DNA of 64,000 bases from contig NZ_CP117452.1 in assembly GCF_030687895.1 (NCBI RefSeq), positions 1,939,501 to 2,003,500 on the forward strand, given 5' to 3'. Of this stretch, positions 45,232 through 53,782 are shown one piece after another; positions within the stretch are counted from its first letter, which is position 1, and each line of letters begins with the position of its first letter. The stretch comes from Pseudomonas sp. FP198 (GTDB taxonomy: Bacteria > Pseudomonadota > Gammaproteobacteria > Pseudomonadales > Pseudomonadaceae). Both the position numbers and the translations under genes were made by a program. The notes under the pieces are model-generated. The model was given only the letters and a program-made list of their open reading frames with translations. It was not told the DNA's origin and made no database searches.

Positions 45232-47313
45232 ATGAGTTATCAGGTTCTTGCACGTAAATGGCGTCCGCGCTCGTTCCGCGAAATGGTCGGCCAGACCCAT
45301 GTGCTCAAGGCTCTGATCAATGCCTTGGACAGCCAGCGGCTGCACCATGCCTACCTGTTTACCGGCACCCGTGGCGTGGGCAAGACGACCATCGCGCGGA
45401 TCATTGCCAAGTGCCTGAACTGTGAAACCGGTATCACCTCGACGCCCTGCGGCGAATGTTCGGTCTGCCGGGAAATCGACGAAGGCCGTTTCGTCGACCT
45501 GATCGAGATCGACGCCGCCAGCCGCACCAAGGTCGAAGACACCCGCGAGCTGCTCGACAACGTGCAGTACGCACCGAGCCGTGGGCGCTTCAAGGTCTAC
45601 CTGATCGACGAAGTGCACATGCTTTCCAGCCATTCCTTCAATGCGCTGCTCAAGACCCTCGAAGAGCCGCCGCCCTACGTCAAATTCATCCTGGCCACCA
45701 CCGACCCGCAGAAACTTCCGGCAACGATTCTGTCGCGCTGCCTGCAGTTCTCGCTGAAGAACATGACGCCGGAACGGGTGGTCGAGCACCTGACGCACGT
45801 CCTCGGCGTGGAGAACGTACCCTTCGAGGACGACGCGCTCTGGCTGCTGGGCCGCGCTGCCGATGGTTCGATGCGCGACGCCATGAGCCTGACCGACCAG
45901 GCGATCGCCTTTGGTGAGGGCAAGGTCATGGCTGCCGATGTGCGCGCCATGCTCGGTACCCTCGATCACGGCCAGGTCTATGACGTGTTGCACGCGCTGA
46001 TAGAAGGTGACGCAAAGGCGCTGCTTGAAGCGGTGCGTCACCTGGCCGAGCAGGGGCCGGACTGGAATGGCGTGCTCTCGGAAATTCTCAACGTACTGCA
46101 CCGTGTCGCCATCGCCCAGGCCTTGCCCGAGGGTGTCGATAACGGTCACGGGGACCGCGATCGCGTACTGGCATTGGCCCAGGCGCTGCCGGCCGAAGAC
46201 GTGCAGTTCTATTACCAGATGGGCCTGATCGGTCGACGCGACCTGCCGTTGGCCCCGGATCCGCGTGGTGGCTTCGAAATGGTCCTGCTGCGCATGCTCG
46301 CGTTCCGGCCGGCCGATACGCCGGACGCGCCGAGACAAGCGCTAAAGCCAGTGGGGATCAGCCAGGCCACAGCTGATTCCGCCAAGCCAGTGGCTGCCAC
46401 GCCCGTTGTTGCGTCGGCAGCGGCTTCTGCCCCTGCAGCGGTGGCGCCCGTGGCCGAGCCGACAGCTGTCGTCGCCACGCCCGAGCCGGTCGTCGAGTCG
46501 CGGCCTGAGCCGGCTGTCGAGGCGCCATCCGAGCCGGTCGCCGAAGCCATCATCGACTTGCCTTGGAATGACCCGGTCGAGCCGGAGATCGTCCAGCAGC
46601 CTGCCGTGGAGCCGGTGCTGGAAACCGTCGCCGAGCAGCCTGAGCTGCCGCCCATGCCGATGCCCACGCCTGACAGCGTGGTGCCCGATGCGCCCGAGTG
46701 GGTGGCCGCGCCGATGCCTGAGCCGACCGTGGCTGACGTTGCTGTCGCCACGCCGGGCATCGACCTGGACGATGAGCCGCCGTTGGACGAGGACTATATC
46801 GAGCCGGACATGGACTCGGCCTACAGCTATCTGGACGACCTGGCCAGCGAGCACGCCGCCGAGCCGGCGCCGGAGCCCGAACCGGAACCGGCGGCAATGC
46901 CGGCCACCGGGCTGGCGCTGCAATGGCTGGAGTTGTTCCCGAAACTGCAGATCAGTGGCATGACCGGCAGCATCGCCGCCAACTGCACCTTGATTTCGGT
47001 GGACGGCGACCATTGGCTGCTGCACCTGGACCCGGCCCACAGCGCGCTGTTCAACGCGACCCAGCAACGTCGTCTGAACGATGCGCTGAACCAATATCAC
47101 CAGCGCACCCTGACGTTGACCATCGAGCTGATCAAGCCCGAGCAGGAAACCCCGGCCCAGGCCGCATCCCGTCGGCGTGCCGACCGCCAGCGCGAAGCCG
47201 AGGAGTCGATTCACAACGATCCGTTCATCCAGCAGATGATGCAACAGTTCGGCGCTGTGGTCCGTCACGATACTATCGAACCCGTCGAGGCCCCGGTTAC
47301 CCAGGGCTCATAA
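45232..47313 (+). CDS. dnaX: DNA polymerase III subunits tau/gamma
   Basis: DnaX is the clamp-loader ATPase and holoenzyme organiser. The 693-residue product has the Walker [10 protein letters not shown] (about residues 45-53), the zinc cysteines in [24 protein letters not shown] (about 125), the sensor region [10 protein letters not shown], a Pro/Glu/Val-rich linker (about 380-560) and a C-terminal tau domain. ATG 45232 ([20 protein letters not shown]) is the family start. I see no A6G-type slippery heptamer in the gene, so the E. coli gamma-producing frameshift is not evident here. It is followed closely by ybaB, and recR lies further downstream. Confidence 0.96.
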   Translation: MSYQVLARKWRPRSFREMVGQTHVLKALINALDSQRLHHAYLFTGTRGVGKTTIARIIAKCLNCETGITSTPCGECSVCREIDEGRFVDLIEIDAASRTKVEDTRELLDNVQYAPSRGRFKVYLIDEVHMLSSHSFNALLKTLEEPPPYVKFILATTDPQKLPATILSRCLQFSLKNMTPERVVEHLTHVLGVENVPFEDDALWLLGRAADGSMRDAMSLTDQAIAFGEGKVMAADVRAMLGTLDHGQVYDVLHALIEGDAKALLEAVRHLAEQGPDWNGVLSEILNVLHRVAIAQALPEGVDNGHGDRDRVLALAQALPAEDVQFYYQMGLIGRRDLPLAPDPRGGFEMVLLRMLAFRPADTPDAPRQALKPVGISQATADSAKPVAATPVVASAAASAPAAVAPVAEPTAVVATPEPVVESRPEPAVEAPSEPVAEAIIDLPWNDPVEPEIVQQPAVEPVLETVAEQPELPPMPMPTPDSVVPDAPEWVAAPMPEPTVADVAVATPGIDLDDEPPLDEDYIEPDMDSAYSYLDDLASEHAAEPAPEPEPEPAAMPATGLALQWLELFPKLQISGMTGSIAANCTLISVDGDHWLLHLDPAHSALFNATQQRRLNDALNQYHQRTLTLTIELIKPEQETPAQAASRRRADRQREAEESIHNDPFIQQMMQQFGAVVRHDTIEPVEAPVTQGS

Positions 47314-47375
47314 TTGAAAGCGCCGGCCTGAACGCCGGGCGCTGTGTTTATCCACGTACTTTCGAGGTGATTCCC

Positions 47376-47714
47376 ATGATGAAAGGTGGCATGGCCGGCC
47401 TGATGAAGCAGGCGCAGCAGATGCAGGAAAAAATGGCCAAGATGCAGGAAGAGCTGGCCAACGCCGAAGTCACCGGCAAGTCCGGCGGCGACATGGTGAC
47501 CGTGGTCATGACCGGTCGCCACGACATCAAGCGCGTCAGCATTGATCCGAGCGTGGTCGAGGGCTTGAGCGAAGACGACAAGGAAATGCTCGAGGCCCTG
47601 TTTGCCGCCGCCGTCAATGACGCGGTGCGCAAGATCGAAGCCAACAGCCAGGACAAGATGTCCGGCATGACCGCCGGCATGCAACTGCCGCCGGGCATGA
47701 AGCTGCCGTTCTGA
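47376..47714 (+). CDS. ybaB: Nucleoid-associated protein YbaB/EbfC
   Basis: This 112-residue DNA-binding protein has the full YbaB signature: a Met/Gln-rich N-terminal helix ([19 protein letters not shown]), the beta sheet [20 protein letters not shown], and a C-terminal helix ending MKLPF. It lies 62 bases after dnaX, as is usual in the dnaX-ybaB-recR unit, and is followed by a strong terminator that ends the dnaX-ybaB transcript. Confidence 0.95.
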   Translation: MMKGGMAGLMKQAQQMQEKMAKMQEELANAEVTGKSGGDMVTVVMTGRHDIKRVSIDPSVVEGLSEDDKEMLEALFAAAVNDAVRKIEANSQDKMSGMTAGMQLPPGMKLPF

Positions 47715-47745
47715 TTCGCCATCCCGCTCGGGATGGGCTACATAC

Positions 47746-47774
47746 AATGCCAGGCATCGCGCCTGGCATTTTTG
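47746..47774 (+). terminator. Rho-independent terminator after ybaB
   Basis: AATGCCAGGC pairs with GCCTGGCATT around a five-base loop (ATCGC) and is followed by TTTGTTTG. It separates dnaX-ybaB from the oxidoreductase and recR genes. Confidence 0.85.
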
Positions 47775-47811
47775 TTTGTGGCCCGGATGTTTTGCGTGAA
47801 TGCCAGGCCGC

Positions 47812-47884
47812 CTTCGCGAGCAGGCTCGCTCACACATGGATAGGTGATCGCAATCAAAATGTGGGAGCGAGCCTGCTCGCGAAG
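47812..47884. repeat. REP doublet, TTCGCGAGCAGGCTCGC type
   Basis: Two inverted REP units lie between the ybaB terminator and the oxidoreductase gene. The first copy has CACACA where CCCACA is usual, a small variant. Confidence 0.8.
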
Positions 47885-47983
47885 GCCGCACTGCGGACCA
47901 ACTGAACAAACATCGAACGCCGCCCCCTCGGCAATGGTCTGCTCCCTATACGTGTCCACTCACCGAACAAGGAGACCGCCTCC

Positions 47984-49012
47984 ATGTCATCGATTTCCAA
48001 TCAGCGCATCGTCCTGGCCTCGCGCCCCCAAGGTGCGCCAACCCCGGAAAATTTCCGTCTTGAAGATGTGACGCTGCCGGACCTGGCGGACGGGCAGATC
48101 CTGCTGAAGACGCTGTACCTTTCGCTCGATCCCTACATGCGTGGCCGTATGAGTGACGCGCCTTCCTACGCCGCGCCGGTGCAAATCGACGAAGTGATGA
48201 CCGGTGGCGCCGTCAGTCGTGTGGAGCGCTCGATGCACCCGAAATTCCAGGAAGGTGATCTGGTGGTCGGCGCTACGGGCTGGCAGAGCCACTGCATCAG
48301 CGATGGCCGCAACGTTATCCCCATCCCGTCCGGACTGCCCAGCCCCTCGATGGCGCTCGGGGTCCTGGGCATGCCGGGCATGACCGCCTACATGGGACTG
48401 ATGGACATCGGCCAACCCAAGGCAGGCGAGACCCTGGTGGTCGCGGCGGCATCGGGCGCCGTGGGCTCGGTGGTCGGCCAGGTGGCGAAGATCAAGGGGC
48501 TGCGGGTGGTGGGCGTGGCCGGTGGCAGTGAAAAATGCAAATACGTGGTCGACGAGTTGGGATTTGACGCCTGCATCGACCACAAGAGTGCGAATTTCGC
48601 CGACGAACTGGCCCGGGCCTGTGACCAGGGCATCGACATCTATTACGAAAACGTCGGCGGCAAGGTCTTCGACGCGGTGGTGCCGCTGCTCAACGCCAAG
48701 GCACGCATCCCACTTTGCGGCTTGATCGCGTCCTACAACGATCATCAGCCGCCAAGTGGTCCGGATCGCTTGCCGCAACTGCAACGCACGTTGCTGACCA
48801 AGCGCGTGCGGATCCAGGGCTTCATCGTCTTCGACGACTACGGCGACCGCCAGCCGGAGTTCATCAGCGCGATGGCGCCGTGGGTGCGCGATGGCAAGGT
48901 CAAGTTCCGCGAAGATGTGGTGGATGGCCTGGAGAACGCGCCTCAGGCTTTCATCGGGCTGCTGGAAGGGCGCAACTTCGGCAAATTGGTGATACGCGTG
49001 TCGAAGGACTGA
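47984..49012 (+). CDS. NADP-dependent MDR-family oxidoreductase
   Basis: This 342-residue enzyme belongs to the zinc-free medium-chain dehydrogenase/reductase group (like curcumin/alkenal reductase CurA and leukotriene 12-hydroxydehydrogenase). The signature SLDPYMRGRM (about residues 47-56), GMPGMTAYMGLMDIGQPKAG, the Rossmann motif AAASGAVGSVVGQVAKIKG, and YYENVGGKVFDAV are all present, and no zinc-ligand cysteines are seen. AAGGAGACC precedes ATG 47984. It is inserted between ybaB and recR, after a terminator, so it has its own promoter. The physiological substrate is unknown; alkenals or quinones are likely. Confidence 0.9.
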   Translation: MSSISNQRIVLASRPQGAPTPENFRLEDVTLPDLADGQILLKTLYLSLDPYMRGRMSDAPSYAAPVQIDEVMTGGAVSRVERSMHPKFQEGDLVVGATGWQSHCISDGRNVIPIPSGLPSPSMALGVLGMPGMTAYMGLMDIGQPKAGETLVVAAASGAVGSVVGQVAKIKGLRVVGVAGGSEKCKYVVDELGFDACIDHKSANFADELARACDQGIDIYYENVGGKVFDAVVPLLNAKARIPLCGLIASYNDHQPPSGPDRLPQLQRTLLTKRVRIQGFIVFDDYGDRQPEFISAMAPWVRDGKVKFREDVVDGLENAPQAFIGLLEGRNFGKLVIRVSKD

Positions 49013-49078
49013 GTATTTGACGCTAAACGGAGGCGCGGGTATAAACCGCGTCTCGTTGTTATGTCGGACGTTTCCTCC

Positions 49079-49681
49079 ATGAGCTTCAGCCCTTTGATCC
49101 GCCAACTGATCGATGCCCTGCGAACCTTGCCGGGTGTGGGTCAGAAAACTGCCCAGCGCATGGCGTTGCAATTGCTTGAGCGTGATCGCAGCGGCGGGTC
49201 GCGCCTGGCCCAGGCCTTGAGCCAGGCCATGGAAGGGGTAGGGCATTGCCGCTTATGCCGCACCCTCACCGAAGATGACCTCTGCCCGCAGTGTGCCGAC
49301 CCGCGTCGTGACGACAGCCTGCTCTGCGTGGTGGAGGGGCCGATGGATGTCTACGCGGTGGAGCAGACCGGGTTCCGTGGCCGCTACTTTGTACTCAAGG
49401 GCCACTTGTCGCCGCTTGATGGCCTGGGACCGGAGGCCATCGGCATCCCACAACTGATGGCCCGCATCGAAGAGGCGGGCACGTTCACCGAAGTCATCCT
49501 CGCGACGAACCCGACGGTGGAAGGCGAAGCTACCGCCCATTACATCGCTCAGTTGCTCGGCAACAAGGGCCTGGTTGCCTCCCGCATCGCCCATGGCGTG
49601 CCATTGGGTGGCGAGCTGGAATTGGTGGACGGCGGGACGCTGGCGCATTCGTTTGCCGGGCGCAAGCCGATCGCTCTGTAA
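49079..49681 (+). CDS. recR: Recombination mediator RecR
   Basis: RecR works with RecF/RecO to load RecA on gapped DNA. The 200-residue protein has the helix-hairpin-helix [20 protein letters not shown], a zinc finger [16 protein letters not shown], and the Toprim domain ([28 protein letters not shown]). ATG 49079 ([10 protein letters not shown]) fits the family length (about 198-201); an in-frame ATG 49061 adds six residues and cannot be excluded. It lies 66 bases after the oxidoreductase gene. Confidence 0.96.
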   Translation: MSFSPLIRQLIDALRTLPGVGQKTAQRMALQLLERDRSGGSRLAQALSQAMEGVGHCRLCRTLTEDDLCPQCADPRRDDSLLCVVEGPMDVYAVEQTGFRGRYFVLKGHLSPLDGLGPEAIGIPQLMARIEEAGTFTEVILATNPTVEGEATAHYIAQLLGNKGLVASRIAHGVPLGGELELVDGGTLAHSFAGRKPIAL

Positions 49682-49702
49682 CCAAACTACAAAAGTCCTC
49701 CC

Positions 49703-49792
49703 TGTGGGAGCGAGCCTGCTCGCGAAAGCGGTGGATCAGTCAAAAAATCATGTACTGACACAGCGCCTTCGCGAGCAGGCTCGCTCCCACAA
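49703..49792. repeat. REP doublet, TGTGGGAGCGAGCCTGCTCG type
   Basis: Two inverted REP units, 49703-49725 and 49769-49792, lie between the convergent recR and apt genes, where they may also act as a shared transcription barrier. Confidence 0.85.
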
Positions 49793-49817
49793 GGGATAGA
49801 TGTTTTATTGGCGGGAA

Positions 49818-50366
49818 TTATTTCTCGCTGAGCGAAAACCGGGTCAGGCAGAACGTCGGTATGCCCATGTCTTCCAGCCGCCGGGAACCGAGCAATTCCG
49901 GCAAGTCGATGATCGCGGCCGCTTCATGGACCGTGGCGCCCATGCGGCGGATCAGGTTGGCGGCGGCAATCAACGTGCCGCCGGTGGCGATCAGGTCATC
50001 GAACATCACCACCGAATCGCCCTCGCACAGGCTGTCGGCGTGGACCTCCAGGAAAGCCTCGCCGTACTCGGTCTGGTAACCCTCGGCCAAAACGTCGGCT
50101 GGCAATTTACCTTGCTTGCGGAACAGCACCAGCGGTTTGTTCAACTGATAGGCCAGGATCGAGCCGATCAGGAAGCCGCGCGCGTCCATCGCGCCGATGT
50201 GCGTGAAGCTGGCCTCGACGTAGCGATGGGCGAAGCTGTCCATGACCAGCCGCAGCGCGGTGGGGGACTGGAACAGCGGGGTGATGTCGCGAAAGATCAC
50301 GCCTGGCTTGGGGAAGTCGATTACCGGGCGGATCAGGGATTTGATGTCGAAGGAGTCGAAGACCAT
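49818..50366 (-). CDS. apt: Adenine phosphoribosyltransferase
   Basis: Apt salvages adenine to AMP using PRPP. The 182-residue product has the start [37 protein letters not shown] with the adenine-binding region, [11 protein letters not shown], and the PRPP loop [20 protein letters not shown] 50366 is the family start; the frame stays open upstream into the anr gene but lacks a plausible site there. It lies 76 bases after anr on the same strand. Confidence 0.96.
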   Translation of the reverse strand: MVFDSFDIKSLIRPVIDFPKPGVIFRDITPLFQSPTALRLVMDSFAHRYVEASFTHIGAMDARGFLIGSILAYQLNKPLVLFRKQGKLPADVLAEGYQTEYGEAFLEVHADSLCEGDSVVMFDDLIATGGTLIAAANLIRRMGATVHEAAAIIDLPELLGSRRLEDMGIPTFCLTRFSLSEK

Positions 50367-50442
50367 CGTCGAGGTGTCCTGGCTGGCTGCAAACGCGGCA
50401 GTATAGCGCGGCGGCGGCAAAAGCCTCAGCCGCGCAGGCGCA

Positions 50443-51177
50443 TCAGCCTTCGACCGAGCCGCCGGCCAGGGCGCAGAGCTGGATCGGGTCAAGGATATGG
50501 ATTTCCTTACCCTCGGCGGCAATCAGTTTGCTCTGCTGGAAACGGGTAAACACCCGGGACACGGTTTCCACCGCCAGGCCCAGGTAGTTGCCGATCTCAT
50601 TGCGCGACATGCTCAGGCGAAACTGATTAGCCGAAAAACCACGGGCGCGGAAGCGTGCCGAGAGATTGACCAGGAAGGTCGCGATGCGCTCGTCGGCGGT
50701 TTTTTTCGAGAGCAGCAGCATCATCTGCTGGTCGTCGCGGATCTCCCGGCTCATCACGCGCATCAGTTGACGGCGCAGTTGTGGCAGTTGCAAAGCCAGT
50801 TCGTCCAGGTGATCAAACGGAATTTCGCACACCGAGGTTGTCTCCAGCGCCTGGGCCGAGACCGGATGGGTCTCGGTGTCCATGCCCGACAGGCCCACCA
50901 GCTCGCTGGGCAAGTGGAAACCGGTAAGTTGTTCTTCGCCACCGTCGCTCAGGTTGAAGGTCTTCAAGGCGCCCGAGCGCACGGCATAGACCGAATCGAA
51001 GGCATCGCCCTGGCGGAACAGGAACTCGCCTTTTTTCAACGGACGGCCTCGTTTGACGATGTCGTCCAGCGCGTCCATGTCCTCCAGATTCAACGAAAGT
51101 GGCAGGCACAGAGGGGCCAGGCTGCAGTCCTTGCAATGGGCCTGGTTATGAGCGCGCGATTTGACTGGCTCGGACAT
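50443..51177 (-). CDS. anr: Oxygen-sensing transcription factor Anr (FNR family)
   Basis: Anr activates anaerobic and microaerobic genes when its 4Fe-4S cluster is intact. The 244-residue protein has the cluster cysteines Cys15, Cys18, Cys24 and Cys117, a cyclic-nucleotide-like beta-barrel, a long dimer helix, and a C-terminal helix-turn-helix with ETVSR (Glu204, Ser207, Arg208), the residues that read TTGAT half-sites. Its targets in this window are probably hemN and ccoG (Anr boxes seen at 52716 and 58532). The gene order hemN-anr-apt matches P. aeruginosa. Confidence 0.97.
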   Translation of the reverse strand: MSEPVKSRAHNQAHCKDCSLAPLCLPLSLNLEDMDALDDIVKRGRPLKKGEFLFRQGDAFDSVYAVRSGALKTFNLSDGGEEQLTGFHLPSELVGLSGMDTETHPVSAQALETTSVCEIPFDHLDELALQLPQLRRQLMRVMSREIRDDQQMMLLLSKKTADERIATFLVNLSARFRARGFSANQFRLSMSRNEIGNYLGLAVETVSRVFTRFQQSKLIAAEGKEIHILDPIQLCALAGGSVEG

Positions 51178-51271
51178 TTCTTAAATCCTTGTGGGAAAAC
51201 ACACATAAGCCGTAAGGGTAACTCAGCACGCAAACACCGGCCAGTGTGGTATTGCCGTCAAATTGTCGCGC

Positions 51272-52654
51272 TCAGATGACGCGGGAGAAACGCTGCCGAT
51301 TCTGCTGCTGCAGATACGCGTCGAACACCATGCAAACCGATCGCACCAACAGACGTCCGGCAGGGAGTACCTTGATGTGCGTAGCCGTCACTTCGACCAG
51401 CCCGTCGTCGTCCATCGCCTGTAGTTGCGGCCATATAGAGCCGAAATACCCCCGGAAATTGATATTGAAGACTTGCTCGATCTCGGCGAATGCCAGGCTG
51501 AAATGGCAAATCAGTTGTTGGATCACCGCGCGTCGCAGCCTGTCGTCGGCATTGCACACAATGCCCCGGCTGGTTGCCAATTGCCCGTCGGCGAGGGCGT
51601 TCTGGTATTGGTTCAGGTCACTGCTGTTCTGGCAGTACAAGTCGCCGATCTGGCTGATTGCCGAGACCCCGAGGCCGATCAGGTCGCAATGGCCGTGGGT
51701 GGTGTAGCCCTGGAAGTTGCGCTGCAAGGTCGCTTCCTCCTGGGCGATCGCCAGTTCGTCATCGGGCAGGGCGAAGTGGTCCATGCCGATGTAGCGATAA
51801 CCGGCGGCGGTCAGCTGTTCAATGGTGCCTTGTAACATGGCCAGTTTCTGCACAGGATTCGGCAGGTCCTGGCTGTTGATGCGCCGCTGCGGCATGAAGC
51901 GCTCCGGCAGGTGGGCGTAGTTGAACACCGAGAGACGGTCCGGTTGCAGGCTGATCACTTCCTCGACGGTGCGGGCGAAATTTTCCGGGGTCTGCTTGGG
52001 CAAGCCATAGATCAGGTCGATGTTGATCGAGCGAAACTGCAGGGTCCGGGCGGCTTCGACCACCGCGCGGGTTTCCTCCAGGCTTTGCAGGCGGTTGACG
52101 GCGCGCTGCACGGTTGGGTCAAGGTCCTGCAGGCCGATGCTGACTCGGTTGAAACCCAATTCCCGGAGCAGACCCATGGTCGACCAATCCGCTTCCCGCG
52201 GGTCGATTTCGATGCCGTAGTCGCCGCCGTCATCGTCCATCAGGTTGAAATTCTCGCGCAGCTTGGCCATCAACTGGCGCAGCTCGTCGTGACTGAGGAA
52301 GGTTGGCGTGCCACCGCCCAGGTGCAACTGTTCCACGCGCTGGGCCGGGTCCAGGTGGCAGCCGATCAGCTGGATCTCCTGCTCCAGGCGTTGCAGGTAG
52401 GCATGGGCGCGGCCGCGGTCCTTGGTGATGACCTTGTTGCAGGCGCAGTAGTAGCAAATGTTTGCGCAAAACGGCACGTGCACATAAAGCGATAAAGGCC
52501 TGCGGGCCTTGCGGCTGTCGCGCAGGGCGTGGAGCAGGTCGAACGTGCCCACCTGGCCGGCGAACTGGGCCGCGGTCGGGTACGAGGTATAGCGCGGTCC
52601 CGCCAGGTCGTAGCGGCGGATCAGGTCTGAGTCCCAACGAATGGCGTCGAGCAT
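51272..52654 (-). CDS. hemN: Oxygen-independent coproporphyrinogen III oxidase
   Basis: HemN is a radical-SAM enzyme that decarboxylates coproporphyrinogen III to protoporphyrinogen IX without oxygen. The 460-residue product has the cluster motif CANICYYCAC (Cys63, Cys67, Cys70) in YVHVPFCANICYYCACNK, the SAM-binding GGGTPTFL, EIDPREAD and the C-terminal HemN domain. A good Anr box lies 62 bases upstream of the start. With cbb3 oxidase genes nearby, heme supply and oxidase synthesis would be induced together at low oxygen. Confidence 0.97.
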   Translation of the reverse strand: MLDAIRWDSDLIRRYDLAGPRYTSYPTAAQFAGQVGTFDLLHALRDSRKARRPLSLYVHVPFCANICYYCACNKVITKDRGRAHAYLQRLEQEIQLIGCHLDPAQRVEQLHLGGGTPTFLSHDELRQLMAKLRENFNLMDDDGGDYGIEIDPREADWSTMGLLRELGFNRVSIGLQDLDPTVQRAVNRLQSLEETRAVVEAARTLQFRSINIDLIYGLPKQTPENFARTVEEVISLQPDRLSVFNYAHLPERFMPQRRINSQDLPNPVQKLAMLQGTIEQLTAAGYRYIGMDHFALPDDELAIAQEEATLQRNFQGYTTHGHCDLIGLGVSAISQIGDLYCQNSSDLNQYQNALADGQLATSRGIVCNADDRLRRAVIQQLICHFSLAFAEIEQVFNINFRGYFGSIWPQLQAMDDDGLVEVTATHIKVLPAGRLLVRSVCMVFDAYLQQQNRQRFSRVI

Positions 52655-52715
52655 GCGGGCGTTCCCCGGTTAGGCTGGCATGCTTGAAGTCTATGGGGGC
52701 GGGGGAGCAAGCGTG

Positions 52716-52729
52716 TTGATTTGCGTCAA
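52716..52729 (-). promoter_or_regulatory. Anr box upstream of hemN (TTGATTTGCGTCAA)
   Basis: This site matches the FNR/Anr consensus TTGAT-N4-ATCAA at nine of ten defined positions (ATCAA is GTCAA). It lies 62 bases upstream of the hemN start, a position suited to a class II or near class II activator. Confidence 0.8.
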
Positions 52730-52758
52730 CGGGGCATGGGGTTGAGGCTGCTGGCCTC

Positions 52759-52850
52759 ATCGCGAGCAAGCTCGCTCCCACATTGGTCCCAGGAGCTTCC
52801 CAATCCGTTGCTCGCCACAATTCCCTGTGGGAGCGAGCTTGCTCGCGATT
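52759..52850. repeat. REP doublet, TCGCGAGCAAGCTCGC type
   Basis: Two inverted REP units lie between hemN and the TauE-like membrane protein gene. Confidence 0.85.
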
Positions 52851-52863
52851 GCGGGCGCCTCGG

Positions 52864-53547
52864 TCAATGTCCCATGAGCCAATGCTGATGCGGCCCCGGC
52901 AATGTCCAGATGCCGAAGACCATCACCAGCAACCCCCCGGCCATGCGCACGCTGCGTTTGCGCAGCAGCGCCGTGACGCGCTCTGCCGCGAGGCCGGTGG
53001 CGAGCAGGACCGGCCAGGTGCCCAGGCCGAAGGCGAGCATCAGCAGTGCACTGTCCAGCGCGTTACCCTGGCTGGCGGACCACAGCAGGGTGCTGTAGAC
53101 CAGTCCGCAGGGCAGCCAGCCCCACAGCGCGCCGAGCAGCAGGGCCCGGGGCAGGCTCGACACCGGCAGCAAGCGGTTGGCGATGGGTTGGATATACCGC
53201 CACAAACCACGGCCCAGGCTTTCGATACGGGTCAGGCCGCTCCACCAGCCTGCCAGGTAGAGTCCCATGACGATCAGCAGTAAACCGGCCAGCACGCGCA
53301 GGATCATCGCCGCCGGGCTGTTCGCCACGGCCCAGCCGGCCAGGCCGATCAGCAGGCCGGCCGCGGCGTAGCTGACGATGCGTCCCAGGTTGTACGCGAG
53401 CAATAGTCGCAAGCGGCGGCTGCGTTGTTCCTTGGGAATCGCCAGGGTCAGGGCGCCCATCAGGCCACCGCACATGCCCAGGCAATGGCCGCCGCCGAGC
53501 AGGCCGAGGATGACGGCGGAAACCAGCATCGGCGCCAGGTCAAGCAT
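52864..53547 (-). CDS. SafE/DsbD-like membrane protein next to cbb3 assembly genes
   Basis: This 227-residue protein has six or so membrane segments. Its N-terminal GGGHCLGMCGGLMGALTLAI and LLGALWGWLPCGLVYSTLLW carry a cysteine pair (CLGMC) and a Pro-Cys, resembling the sulfite exporter TauE/SafE and DsbD-transmembrane family. It overlaps the ccoS stop by eight bases, so it is co-translated with the cbb3 assembly genes. This position is usual in Pseudomonas. A role in copper or thiol handling for oxidase assembly is likely but inferred. Confidence 0.8.
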   Translation of the reverse strand: MLDLAPMLVSAVILGLLGGGHCLGMCGGLMGALTLAIPKEQRSRRLRLLLAYNLGRIVSYAAAGLLIGLAGWAVANSPAAMILRVLAGLLLIVMGLYLAGWWSGLTRIESLGRGLWRYIQPIANRLLPVSSLPRALLLGALWGWLPCGLVYSTLLWSASQGNALDSALLMLAFGLGTWPVLLATGLAAERVTALLRKRSVRMAGGLLVMVFGIWTLPGPHQHWLMGH

Positions 53548-53758
53548 GGGGCGGCGCCTTGTCGTCCGGTTTGTGTTCCGCGCCGCTGGCTTCCTCGACG
53601 GCCGCCTTGTGGTTCGGGTCCTGGTCGTCGAACAGGATGCTATGGGCCGGGCCGTCGAGGTCGTCGTACTGGCCGCTGTCCACGGCCCAGAAGAAAATGT
53701 AGACGGCAACGGCCACGATCAACAGTGCTGCCGGGATCATCACGTAGAGAGCTGGCAT
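53540..53758 (-). CDS. ccoS: cbb3 oxidase assembly protein CcoS
   Basis: CcoS (72 residues) is a small membrane protein needed for maturation of the cbb3 oxidase catalytic subunit. It has one membrane segment (YVMIPAALLIVAVAVYIFFWAV) followed by DSGQYDDLDGPAHSILFDDQD, the conserved CcoS signature. GGAG lies eight bases before its ATG 53758. It follows ccoI after 24 bases and overlaps the next gene by eight bases. Confidence 0.95.
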   Translation of the reverse strand: MPALYVMIPAALLIVAVAVYIFFWAVDSGQYDDLDGPAHSILFDDQDPNHKAAVEEASGAEHKPDDKAPPHA

Positions 53759-53782
53759 CTCGGAACTCCAGGTCCACGCGGC

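Noticed and set aside
45232..47313. Programmed frameshift in dnaX producing gamma.
   Set aside because: No A6G-type slippery sequence with a downstream hairpin was seen in the gene.
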